Of a stretch of 64,000 nt of DNA, positions 1 to 9,891 are shown one piece after another (position 1 is the first letter of the stretch; each line of letters starts with the position of its first letter). The position numbers and the translations under genes are program-made. The stretch is taken from the NCBI GenBank assembly GCA_001599755.1, contig BCHX01000003.1:1733015-1797014 (forward strand). Reading direction: 5' to 3'. The notes under the pieces are model-generated. The model had not been told where the DNA came from. It searched no databases and worked only from the letters and a program-made list of their open reading frames with translations. Source of the DNA: Gliomastix tumulicola. Lineage: Eukaryota > Ascomycota > Sordariomycetes > Hypocreales > Bionectriaceae.

Positions 1-2
1 CC

Positions 3-656
3 TCCATCTTCGCCAACGCGGGCGTCCTCATCCTCTACGTCGTCAACCTCATCTTCCTGCAGCGCGTCGTCCGCGCCCACCACCCGACTGTCGGCTGGAG
101 CCGCGGCCTGTCCTGGGCCTTCAAGTTCCTGTACTTTGGCATCTTCGCCTGCCTCGTCATGGTCATCACCTCGGTCGTCTACAGCTTCTACACGCTCGAC
201 CGCGCCGCCCTGACCAAGATCAGGGACGTCCGTCTCGTCGCGAGCGTCTTCCTCGCCATCCTCTCCTTCATCCCCGTGCCGGGCGTCCTCCTCGCCATCC
301 TCATCCCCGGCAGCGCGCCCGCCGAGGACTTCGGCAAGGGGTCCATGCGGACGAAGGTCGCCCTCATCCTCTTCACGAGCCCGCTGCTCGCCCTCGGCGC
401 CTGCTTCCGCGCGGGCATCGGCTTCCTCCCCATGCGCACCGCCGAGGACCCGGGCTGGTACAACCACAGGGCGTGCTTCTACGTCTTCAGCTACGTGCTG
501 GAGCTCGTCGTGCTCTACACGTACACGCTGTCCCGCATGGACCGCCGCTTCCACATCCCCAACGGCAGCAGCGCGCCGGGACACTACACGAACGGTGTGC
601 CCGACTCTACGCCCCTCGAGGGCTCCGATGCGTCGACGGTGGAAAAGAAGGGGTAG
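3..656 (+). CDS. DUF3112-like integral membrane protein (5' end outside window)
   Basis: The frame is open from base 3, with no start codon in view, to a TAG at 654-656. About 217 C-terminal residues are visible. They contain several hydrophobic stretches: one at the very start (residues like SIFANAGVLILYVVNLIF), one ending near base 180, and others around bases 235-310, 360-430 and 475-530. A hydrophilic tail rich in Ser, Thr and Gly follows. The pattern of a loop with paired basic residues between long aliphatic helices resembles the fungal DUF3112 family of multi-pass proteins, whose function is unknown to me. The family name is from memory of its sequence pattern. Other fungal multi-pass orphan families, such as RTA1-like or rhodopsin-like proteins, remain possible. 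The gene is convergent with the PP2A gene. Confidence 0.6.
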   Translation, partial: SIFANAGVLILYVVNLIFLQRVVRAHHPTVGWSRGLSWAFKFLYFGIFACLVMVITSVVYSFYTLDRAALTKIRDVRLVASVFLAILSFIPVPGVLLAILIPGSAPAEDFGKGSMRTKVALILFTSPLLALGACFRAGIGFLPMRTAEDPGWYNHRACFYVFSYVLELVVLYTYTLSRMDRRFHIPNGSSAPGHYTNGVPDSTPLEGSDASTVEKKG

Positions 657-1205
657 TGTAGTCAGTCCTTGGGACAATGTATCAGTACGGAACGAGGTTG
701 ATATAAGCAAAGTCGAGAGTTTGGGAAAATGGGATAGACGGATACATAGATTGGCATGCGGGTTTGGGTCTGATTTGGGTTTGACTCGGACAATCAGTCC
801 TGGTGGCTCAGCGGGAGGCGTTATAGCTCAACTCAAAATACTTGTCATATAATCACTTAGTAATTATTTATCATTGATGTTCATCTGAACCAAGATTCCG
901 TCGTTACTCTTGATGTAGCCGTGATTGGAGGTTCGAGAAACGATCACCATTGGTACTGTCATTTTCAGCTTCATAGTTCAACATTATGGAGTATCTTCCG
1001 TTGGGCAGCAGCCAGTTAGAGCACCCAAACCCCGGCGACAAGCAAGTTCAGTACACATTATTGCCCATATCGTAACTGCAGCAGTGGCGCACTGTGTTCC
1101 TTGAAGTGGGATTCGAGATAGTCGTACAGCATTCCGATGCCAAGTCCGGCCCAGAGCAGCACCAGGCGTGTTGTGCCCGTTGCCAGCCCGGGAGGCTCTC
1201 CATGT
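657..1205. other. Intergenic, convergent 3' ends
   Basis: This stretch lies between two convergent genes. It is AT-richer than its flanks, especially around 835-885, as expected for 3' UTRs. I see no conserved ORF or RNA gene in it. Confidence 0.5.
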
Positions 1206-2511
1206 TTAGAGGAAGTAGTCCGGCGTGCGTCTCGAGACCATCGGCTCGCCCGCTCGGGGGCAGGGATCGAATTGCAGGCTGTGAGTCTGGTTAGTGCACA
1301 TCAATTAGATTCAGTTCAGTCGTATACTTACAAGGTGTACTTGAGGTGCTCATCGATCTCCATGATGGCAGCTTGGTTACCGCACCGGTAGCAGTAGTTG
1401 GGGGCTGTGAAGTAGGTTAGCTGGGAAAGCCTGCAATCGAAGCACGGAGTCTCGCCATACCCGAGAATATCGTCACCACGTTCCTATCCTGGGACCAGTT
1501 GTAGCCCTCCATAACCAGCTGATGTGCACGGGCAATCAGCGTCAACCCGTTGTTGTGGTTGAACGCCTCTGAGATGTCCTGTCCAAACGTATATCCAGCG
1601 CCGCGAGGGGAGATGCCCCAGCCGCAGCGATCGTCGGGGTCGGACCACAGAAGGTCGCACATGGGGCCCTCGTGGGGAACCTCCTGGATCCGGTCCAGGG
1701 CTCTGATGTTATCCAGGGTGTCAATGCTCGGCGACAGACCGCCGTGAAGGCAAAAGATCTGGTTTTCGATCAGGGCGGTCAGAGGCAGGAAGTCGAAGAG
1801 GTCGGTAAAGTACTTCCAGACATTGGCATTCCCATATTTCCTCAAGCATTCGTCGTAGAAGCCATAGACCTGGGTGATCTGTCGTGACTCGTGGTTTCCA
1901 CGGAGGATGGTGATGCGTTGAGGGTATCGGATTTTGAGGGCGACGAGGAGGGTCACGGTTTCGACCGAGTAGTAGCCACGATCAACATAGTCACCTAAAT
2001 CCTCCCAGTCAGAAAATGGTCATCGGCTCGAGTAGACAACAGTGCATACCCATGAAGAGGTAGTTGGTGTCGGGGTTGGGGCCGCCAATCTTGAACAGCT
2101 CCATCAGGTCGTGGAATTGACCGTGGATATCACCGCAGACGGTGACAGGGCATTTCTGGTGGCAGACGATTAGTTTCAGGACAGGATACCGGGACACGAT
2201 TCCAACTTACGACAGGCTGAACGTTTGATTCCTCCTGGAGAACTTCTCGCGCCTGTGCAATGCAGTCAGTACGTTAGTCACGCGAGATGTGCAGGGCAGC
2301 CTGCGGTCGCAACGCCGCATGTGCGTTCGGTACCGCAAAATTTCACCGCGCTCACCTTGTCGCAAAGTCTCTGCACATCGACCTCCGCCAGCTGCTTGCA
2401 GTTCATGAGGCTCTCAATCCAGCCATCGAGGGTGGGGATTGATGCTGGCTCAGTCTGCACAGGCGACAGATCGGCAGGCGCCCTCCCGACATCCTCCATA
2501 TTGGTGTCCAT
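1206..2511 (-). CDS. pph-1: Serine/threonine protein phosphatase PP2A catalytic subunit
   Basis: Six exons on the minus strand: 2511-2356, 2252-2211, 2155-2050, 1994-1461, 1404-1332 and 1278-1206, giving 327 residues, the usual length for fungal PP2A-C. All phosphatase signatures are present: GDIHGQ (about residue 74), GDYVDRG (102-108), RGNHE (133-137), plus the RAHQLV and APNYCYRCGN blocks. The protein ends in TPDYFL, the tail whose terminal leucine is carboxymethylated in this family. The enzyme dephosphorylates Ser/Thr with two active-site metals and acts with scaffold and B subunits in cell-cycle and morphogenesis control. The N-terminus is about 18 residues longer than in animals, which is typical of filamentous fungi. 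All introns have GT donors and AG acceptors and restore the family sequence exactly. Upstream bases 2512 onward are presumed 5' UTR. Confidence 0.96.
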
Positions 2512-3359
2512 CGTCTGCCCTTTGTTTCTGGATTTCGAGAAGCGGGTTGATAGCTATGCTCTGGAAAAAAGGTATCGGGGCGTGAGTTTGGAGGTCTGAT
2601 CGAGCAAACCGTCTCGGGAGGGGAGGAAGATCAGGTCGCGAGATGAGCGGTGGGGTAGGAAGCGGTCGCGGGGGGAAGAAACACAAGCGTCAAAAGGCGG
2701 GAGCGCTTGCTAGGAGGGAGAAATCGTGAGGAGGTAGGAACAGCAACAAAGGGTATCTCTCGTATCGACGCGGCGGCGAGTGGGAGGGGAGGGTGCCGCG
2801 GATCGTATGAATGGGCGGCGGTGGTTTGTGGGGGGGAGAAAGTGATTTCGATTCGGGTTTCGATGATGAGGATGACAAGGAGAACCCGGAAGGACGAGAC
2901 AGGAGGTGCAGGCGTCTTGGGCTGGTGGGACCCGCCCATCGCTGGAAGCTCTGTGAGGCGCGTGCTATGACGAGGGGGTTACAGTGGGTTACAGTGGGCT
3001 GAGCTGCTGTGATGCTCGTTGGCGCCATTTGAGAGCAGCAGCCACAGCGCCTGAATCAGCTCCAGGACCCACATAGTCCTAAATTGGAGCAGGTCGAGCT
3101 TCCACCTTGGCCTCACAATAACAAAGGCAACCAACCATATTCGCCTGGATATGAATCAGGTCGACACATTTGACTTATTGATCACTCATTCTATGCGACA
3201 CACACAAGAATAGTCATCTAGATCATATAACCTGGGCTTTTTCTTGCTAACCGTCACAGTAGGCCATTCAAGACCCACTGGCTTCAGCTTATCTAGCTTG
3301 GTCGAACAACGTGGGACGCCAAAAGGCGACTCACGCCTCGCGAGCAGGCGACGGCTGCC
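2512..3359. other. Intergenic: PP2A leader/promoter and EXO84 3' end
   Basis: On the minus strand this holds the PP2A promoter and leader, with long GA/CT-rich tracts around 2600-2880 typical of fungal housekeeping promoters. The ORFs here look like low-complexity artefacts. I see no other gene. Confidence 0.5.
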
Positions 3360-5506
3360 TCACGTGGCGAGGCCTAGACCTACCCCGTCCTTCTCTTCAG
3401 TGGCCGGCTGTTCTATGTCCTGTCCCACCAGATTCACAAAGTCTAGACCCACGTCGGACAGCATCTTTGCATGCTCCTTTGCCCTGTCCATACATGTCGT
3501 CCATACCTCTCCGCCACGTTCTGTGCTACTCAGCTGCCGTGCCAAGATGATGTTGAATGCTTCAACCTCTTCTTTAGCCCACTTAACGCATGTGCTCATT
3601 GTCGGAGGAGGGAAGCATCCTTGAAAGCACTTGACCGTGTTCTGGATGATACCAAAGTACACGAACGACACCTGCCAGATATACAGATGTAGGTCTCCCT
3701 GGAAAATGCATTGTCTGAGTAGATCCAGTCAGCGTGCGTTCAGATACCAAATTGGCGGCTCGATCGGAGATTCCTTACCTGTATCGTTTATGAACGGTAT
3801 CGCTCCGAGCGGTCAAGTACGCTTCTCGTGCCCGGTCCTCGAACCCGAGCCTCGTCAACCAGCTGACATGTCGTTTTGTCTTCATCTGATCGCCGTGTGC
3901 CATTTTCAGCTGGCGGATGATGAGAGCCGCAAGCTTAGTGCATCTCTCCTCGACCTTGAAGTTGACGAAATCCTGGGCCACCACGTTGTTCTTCAGCCCA
4001 CGCGCCAGGCCTTTGAGCTTTTCGACCCGCACAACAGCAGGTTCGAATCGTTGGAGAGCGATGTCGATGTCAAGCTCGTCCATCTGGCCCTCGACCCAGC
4101 GAAGGTTCTGTTGCTTGCCATCCACCTCAATGAGCATGTCCTTGATATCGGACAACGTCTCCAAGAGTTCCGTCTTTTGTAACAGTCCCGGATCGCGCGA
4201 AGCAAAGTAGTTAATCGTCTCACGAGCTTTGTTGTTTGCTTCCATCTCTGAACGCAGACCCTTGCGCAGCTCCTCAACGGCCTTTCGGACGTTCAGGAGT
4301 AGTGACTTCTTCTCGGGATCCTCCTGCTTCTCAGTGCGGTAGATGAACGAGTCCTGCCCTCCACCACGAATCATAATGGCGTTCGCCAGTTTGTTGCGGC
4401 CGGTGCCAGTAGACGACTCTCCCGTGCCCGACATATCGACAACCTCAATATCAAGCAGCGACCAACACCGATCCGCAACCAGCTTAGACGCAGGCGCCCG
4501 GCCATTAGCATCTGGCGCATCCGCCTTGCGCTTCTTTCGCGAGGCGATAAGGAGATGATCGTTAAGCAGGAAGATCTGCATTGCCCTCCGTGACTTGTAT
4601 GTCGCATTGTCCAGCTCGATCCAGGGACCTGCATTCTGCACGACGTGTCGTCCCGCCGAGTTTGGTAAGAACTTCTGCGAGCCTTCCACGTTCTTATACA
4701 AAGCCTGCATCTGCGAATTCCAGAGTGCGCTCCTATCGGCAACGGAGCTACGCTTGTCTCGTTTGCTCAACCCTGTGGGAATGTCTTCATGTGAGGCAAC
4801 CTGGTCCCCCCGATTGGAGGCTGCTCGCAAGGCCGTGGTATTCGTCTTGAGCTCCGACATAAGGTTACGGAGTGCCCTCATTTCCGTCTTGAGCTTCTCG
4901 GCCTCTTTGCTGATCTTGATGAACTGAGTGCGGTTCTGTAGCAGGTTCTGCTGGAGGTCCGTCGCTGCTCGGGCTTTGAGCTTCCGTAGCGAGTCCTCAA
5001 ACTCGCGGATCTGCTCGTCCGTCGCGTCGCTGAGCACGCTTGCGACATACTGGTCGGGCGTCAAGTTTGGATCGCGCAGAGCTTTGATATCCAGGGTCGG
5101 GGCGACTCCAGGGCCAGATCGCGACATCGGCGGGCGTTCGTTGGCGCCATACTGGTCTGTGCTGGGGATCGAGGGGACAGGTGGCGGTGCGGAGATATCA
5201 AAGTCTTGGTTGAATCGAGTCGAGTATCGTCGCTTGACCAGGTCGGACGTTGTCGTCTAGCATGGCAACAGCCCATCAGTACAGTGCGCCAGCGATCCAA
5301 ATGCCGTTTCAACTCACCCTGCCACCGCCTACTGGAGACGGGCGTGGACGAGGCCGGGGGACATTGGGGATGTCGGGTATGGGCGGTATGGGCGCTCCGC
5401 CAGCGTGAGGGATCGGATTGGAAATCTGCTTGGGCGCGCTAATTTTCGGTTTGCTGCTTTTCCTCTTGCCGACGCGAAGGGATATTTTGCTGCGCTCCTC
5501 GGACAT
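3360..5506 (-). CDS. EXO84: Exocyst complex component EXO84
   Basis: Three exons (5506-5318, 5256-3779, 3714-3360) encode about 673 residues, close to the usual fungal length. In order: a basic, proline-rich N-terminus (1-100); a Vps51/Exo84-type helical segment (about 120-200, with the EFEDSLRKLKARAATDLQQN stretch followed by heptad-like repeats); a pleckstrin-homology domain (about 265-385, including WIELDNATYKSRRAMQIFLL); then a C-terminal helical region with HKRYR and CIFQGDLHLYIWQVSFVYF around the last splice junction. Exo84 is one of eight exocyst subunits that tether secretory vesicles to the plasma membrane at growing tips. The join at 3779/3714 is strongly supported because the spliced product restores the conserved RQCIFQGDL run. 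The exon 1/2 join (AGG|GTGAGT to TAG|ACG) is in phase and plausible. Confidence 0.93.
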
Positions 5507-5958
5507 GGTGTGCGGGTTGAGGTCAAACCTCGAATTGGGCTTGAGGGACGATGGTGATCGTAAGCTCGGGTTCGGTAGGTGAAGCTACCGAGCTGTTCCA
5601 GGCTGTCTCATGCATTGGCGGGACACGCCGACGTTCTGCCGATCGTTTCACTTACAGCGCCTTGCAGCCACCACCAGCTGTCAATTGTGCATTTCTCCCC
5701 AACAATTCACCAGGATATCCTTGCTCGTCTTCCAATCACTTCACGAAGAAATGATTTTATTTGAGTCCTACACAATGAGAATGCCATTGTAAAAGCAGAG
5801 AATTTGTCAGGCGACCTGTCCCCTAATTGTGCAAAGCGAAGTACCCAGTACACCAGCTTAGTGTGATACTCCATCAACAACCCGCCAGGATTACTATGAA
5901 AACTCCAGGGTTGGATCGACCGTCCTCTATTCAAGTATCACTGCCATGATTCTCTATC
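5507..5958. other. Intergenic: EXO84 promoter and reductase 3' end
   Basis: Both flanking genes read leftward. This interval is the EXO84 promoter side plus the 3' end of the flavin reductase. Nothing else is recognised. Confidence 0.4.
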
Positions 5959-7360
5959 CTATGCCTTAGCTTTCTCTCCGTTCTTCTTTGCCCCAGCTCG
6001 GCCAGCAAATCCCCAACCAATCTGGTGGGCAATCTGGATCTTCGTCTGGAGCTCCTCTGCCCAAGCCCAGACAATGCCCGGGTTCTTCTGGAACGTCCGA
6101 CCAACTGCGATCAAGTCCAGCGGGACGTCATCCTCATCCTTGCCACCCGAGATGATTTCCTCGGCCAGAGTGCCTGTCTTGATGCCTCCAACCGCACTAA
6201 CAAGCAGCTTGTCACCCACAGCCTTCTTGATCTTCTTGGTATAGCCCACCTGGTATCCTGGGCCGTCAGAGATCTTCTGCATATGATGCACTCCGCCGCT
6301 CGAGGCGTCGAGGACGTCGACGCCGTGCTCTGCGAGGATGGGAGCGAACTTGATGGTCTGGTCAATGTTCCAAGTCTCGCCCGACCATTCAGGGTTGTTA
6401 TCCAGCCAGTCAGTCACGCTTAGGCGGACAAAGAGGGGCATGGACTCGGGCATCACGGATCGAGCATCGTCTATGATCTCCAGCGCAAGACGCACGCGGT
6501 TCTCAAAGCTCCCACCGTACTGATCCGTACGCGTGTTGACCACAGGCGACATGAACGTCGACACGAGGAAGCCGTGAGCAAAATGGAACTCGATGATGTC
6601 AAACCCGGCGCGCACAGCTCTCTCGACAGCAGCCTTGAAGTCCCTCTTCACCTCCTGGATGTCCTCCAACGTCATGGCACGGGGCTTAACATATCGTTCG
6701 GGGGCAAATGGCTCATCTGTTGGACCAACCACATCATCAGGCCATCCTCCCACATCCTTGCCAGAAATTGCTGCCGAACTCAGCCAAGGCGTGACGGCTG
6801 AAGCCTTGCGGCCTGCGTGAGCGATTTGGATTGCGATGACGGCATTCTGACTGTGAGCAAAGTCGACGTGCTTCTTAAGCGGGCCGACGTGTTCGTCAAG
6901 CCAGATGCCCGAGTCCGTTGGGGTGATCCGGCCCCTGGGCGAGACAGCAGTTGCCTCGAGCATCATGAAGCCAGGCTGTTCGGAATTAGAAGTGCTTCTT
7001 GCTCCTTCGTTTTAGGGAGAATATACTTACACCACGCTGGATGATGCCACCGTAGTGTGCGTCATGCCACGGTCCGTTGAAGCCATCGCTGGAACTATAC
7101 TGACACATAGGACTGACCCAGATGCGATTTGGGAGCTCTACGCCCCTGATTTTCAAAGGACTGAAGAGCCTCGGCACTTTTCCGCCCGGTCCTTCCAGAG
7201 CAGTGCCTGGAGCGGGGCTCTGTTCCGGGGTGAAGAACGAAACGCCCTTCGCAGCCTCGACCTTCAGCGACTTTTCCAAACCTCCATCAACCTTGGAGAT
7301 GCCGGGGTTGTGGGTAGGGAGCTGGACATGAGCAGCGCTCTCGGTAGTGTTCGACACCAT
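5959..7360 (-). CDS. NADH:flavin oxidoreductase / old yellow enzyme, YqjM-like
   Basis: Two exons (7360-7031 and 6975-5959) give 448 residues. An N-terminal extension of about 65 residues precedes the FMN-binding TIM barrel, which opens with LFSPLKIRGVELPNRIWVSP. The YqjM-type (class III) cysteine is present in SPMCQYSS, HAGRKA lies near residue 163, and the substrate-binding pair HxxH is at 241 and 244. The family reduces activated C=C bonds of enones with NAD(P)H and FMN. Oddly, the residue two after the second His, normally the proton-donor Tyr in HGY, is Phe here (HGF). A typical class III barrel continues with MSPVVNTRTDQYGGSFENR and the FMN-phosphate loop near GGIKTG and AVGRTF. The physiological substrate cannot be told from sequence. 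The gene is divergent from TOM20 across 1.4 kb. Confidence 0.9.
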
Positions 7361-8728
7361 GGTCGCGAAGCGGTATTTGCTAGTAGGTATCTGACGGTGA
7401 TGTGTGTGAGGAGAGCGACATGCAAAGCCCAGTATGTGGCGGCATGGTCCTATTTAACCTATGGAGGGGAAATACAGAAAGTATGGTCTTGTGAACCGGT
7501 GTGGACATCGTCTCCTGTTCAACAAGCACAATGAGTCGGAGTCGCGGACTCGTGAAGCTGAAAGTTGCTACGGAACGACGGGATTTGTCAGGCGTTACAT
7601 ATCCTCTGCGTTCACGGGTCAAATCTTGCTTTTGTGCGGGGAGGGCTCTTGTAAATCGTTGTCGCTTCTCCCCTTCGACAAATTATATAGAGATCCTGTT
7701 TACTAAGCGTCTCAGCGAATCGGCAAGTTTATACGCCGGAAGGCCTAATGCTTCCGAGATCACTAGACGCCTCTAACGTTATCATAGCCTCCGAGTACTC
7801 AAATTATCTTCACGTCAAAGTAGTTGATGAGCCATCGTTCGGACGTAGCACGTTTGGATCGTTCTTGTGTGAGCCAACTCTGTCCCACAGGTTCCAGGTG
7901 TCCAGGAGCGACAATCCGGTCCCGGCTTACGGTAATCACGCAGCATTGTCCTTATTATTTGCAATGATGACGGGAGTCCTTTGCAGAACTTTGACTCGCA
8001 CTTCTTTCCTTTTTTTTTTTTATCTCTCTAACTGAGCTTTTTATGCCTCCTTTCTCGGCAAGTTCCTCTGCAAGAGCTCTCCCTGTTAATCGTGAGAGGG
8101 GCACACAGACATCAACGCATAGGTGACATGTCTCTATGACACCAGCGTAAAATTATGAATGGTCATGTCAACACTAGTTTGAAATCCAGATCTCATGCTG
8201 AGTTTGAGTCCCTTCTGACATTATTACAGCTTTGGGTATAGAAAACTACGAATCTCTTAAAAACTCTTGATTTGAGGTTACTTGCTCCAGGGTAGCTCGT
8301 ACCGCTCAGGTCGGGACAAGGAGAATCCATATTCCGAGCTCCCAGGGCCCAATAGCGCGACGCCTCGGGACCTCTGACATCGTCCAAAATTTTTGGAGCA
8401 ATGAAACGTCCGGTATTTGATCAAGCTTGCGTACGGAGTAACATACAGTAATTTAATCACCGGCCGCTGCTCTTCTAAGAATTCATCATTCTTACCTGGA
8501 GCTGCCGCCTATTCTCCTTCCTTCCTTCCTTCCTTCTTTGTAAACCCTTATCCTCTTGCTTCTTTCTCACTCCCGCAGCTTGAACCCCCAAGTATTCGGA
8601 CGTTTCGCGCCATCCCCCCCGTTGGAGTCCTCCTCAAAAAAACCCCAATTGGCGTCACTCGAGCTTGAAACGAGAAGCGAGCGAACCACCCCGACCTCCA
8701 CGACAACATACACATCTGCTCTCCAGCC
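7361..8728. other. Divergent intergenic region between flavin reductase and TOM20
   Basis: A 1.37 kb bidirectional promoter region. It contains a T-run at about 8009-8020 and a TTCC tandem repeat at about 8514-8537 in the probable TOM20 leader. No conserved ORF was found. Confidence 0.45.
8514..8537 (+). repeat. TTCC microsatellite in TOM20 leader
   Basis: About five tandem copies of a CTTC/TTCC unit form a pyrimidine tract roughly 200 bp upstream of the TOM20 ATG. Such CT-rich tracts commonly sit near transcription starts of filamentous fungal housekeeping genes. Confidence 0.7.
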
Positions 8729-9472
8729 ATGGTTTCGACATCGACCATCGTAACGGCGTCCGTCGCCACGGCCGCGACCGGCCTTGTTGGTGCGCTTTTA
8801 TCAAATTACACCTTGTTTGCAGGGTTAGTAGAGGAAGCTGACAAAGGGGAAAACCTGCAGCGTACATGGCCTACTTCGACTACCAGCGCCGGAAGAACCC
8901 CAACTTCCGACGCAACCTTAGGAGGAACGAGCGGAGACAGGCACGCGCGGAGAAGGAGGAGGCCGAGTTGTCCACGCACAGGCAACGGGAGGCCATCAAG
9001 GCCCGGGTCGACGAGGCCAAGGAGACCGGCTTCCCGGCCGGCGTCGAGGAGCGCGAGGCTTTCTTCAACGAGCAGGTCATGGCGGGAGAGATGCTGAGCA
9101 GCGATCGTACGTTGATGCCCTGAGTTCTCACCTTGGCGGCCTGCGAAGCATGTATACACGTGATTGGAGGACGCCGACTGACAAGTCTTCTAGCTTCCCG
9201 GGCGATTGATGCCGCCTTGGCCTTCTACAACGGTCTCAAGGTGTACCCTGTCCCTGGCGATCTGATCAAGATCTACGACAGCACCGTCCCAAAGGTAACA
9301 CCCAACTCCCTATTCACAGAAGCTCCAATCTGCGTCTCCAGACACTGACTGTTCCTTCGTACAGCCGGTCCTTGACGTTCTTGCCGAGATGATCGCCTAC
9401 GACTCAGCTCTAGACATCCGCTCCCGCGGCTCCTCTAACATGGGCGACATCCCTAACGTTGGTCTCGACTAA
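8729..9472 (+). CDS. TOM20: Mitochondrial import receptor subunit TOM20
   Basis: Four exons (8729-8789, 8861-9106, 9194-9294, 9365-9472) give 171 residues. A single N-terminal membrane anchor (about residues 5-22, TIVTASVATAATGLVAYMAY) is followed by the basic FDYQRRKNPNFRRNLRRNER stretch, an acidic/basic helix, and the receptor core with EEREAFFNEQVMAGE and the TPR-like AIDAALAFYNGLKVYP. The protein ends with PNVGLD. TOM20 sits in the outer mitochondrial membrane and recognises presequences before transfer to the TOM40 pore. The spliced joins are in phase and restore VAYMAYFDYQRR and SSDPSRAIDAALAF. The first intron removes a stretch that would otherwise be read through in frame as an artefactual longer product. 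Confidence 0.95.
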
Positions 9473-9891
9473 ACTAGAGCCCGCCTTCCGAACCATCACC
9501 CCCGTCTTCCAAAGTTCGGGCGTCGACAAGCTGCAACACCAGCATTCAAGATGCGAGGCCCGTCCGGCGGAAGATGCGAACACAAAAAGCAATTGAAATG
9601 TGGGAGTCGAGCAAACGACTTCCCAAGTGTATAATATAGCCCAGCTACGATGGAGCTTTTTTGTAGACAAAGTGTCACGTTGAAATGAACCCACTGCGGC
9701 GCTCTGGGAGGATAGCAACCAATGGCAGTATTGATGTAATAACTTCTCAATCTACCTTTTTCACCTCGTTTGCTCATATCTCATCACGGGGAATGATCCC
9801 TATATATATCATCGGCTAAAGGAGCTGTTGGCAGCTCCGGACCGTTGAAACCCGCTTTGGGATCCATCCATGTAGCAACACATGTGTTCCC
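9473..9891. other. Intergenic, convergent TOM20 and TYW1 ends
   Basis: Presumed 3' UTRs of two convergent genes, with a short ATATATAT stretch near 9801-9808. Nothing else is seen. Confidence 0.4.

Noticed and set aside
2631..3028. Overlapping ORFs upstream of PP2A
   Set aside because: Low-complexity Ser/Pro/Arg sequence on both strands in a CT-rich leader; best read as 5' UTR and promoter.
4030..4060. GGTTCGAATC resembling a tRNA B-box
   Set aside because: It lies inside conserved EXO84 coding sequence and lacks any cloverleaf.
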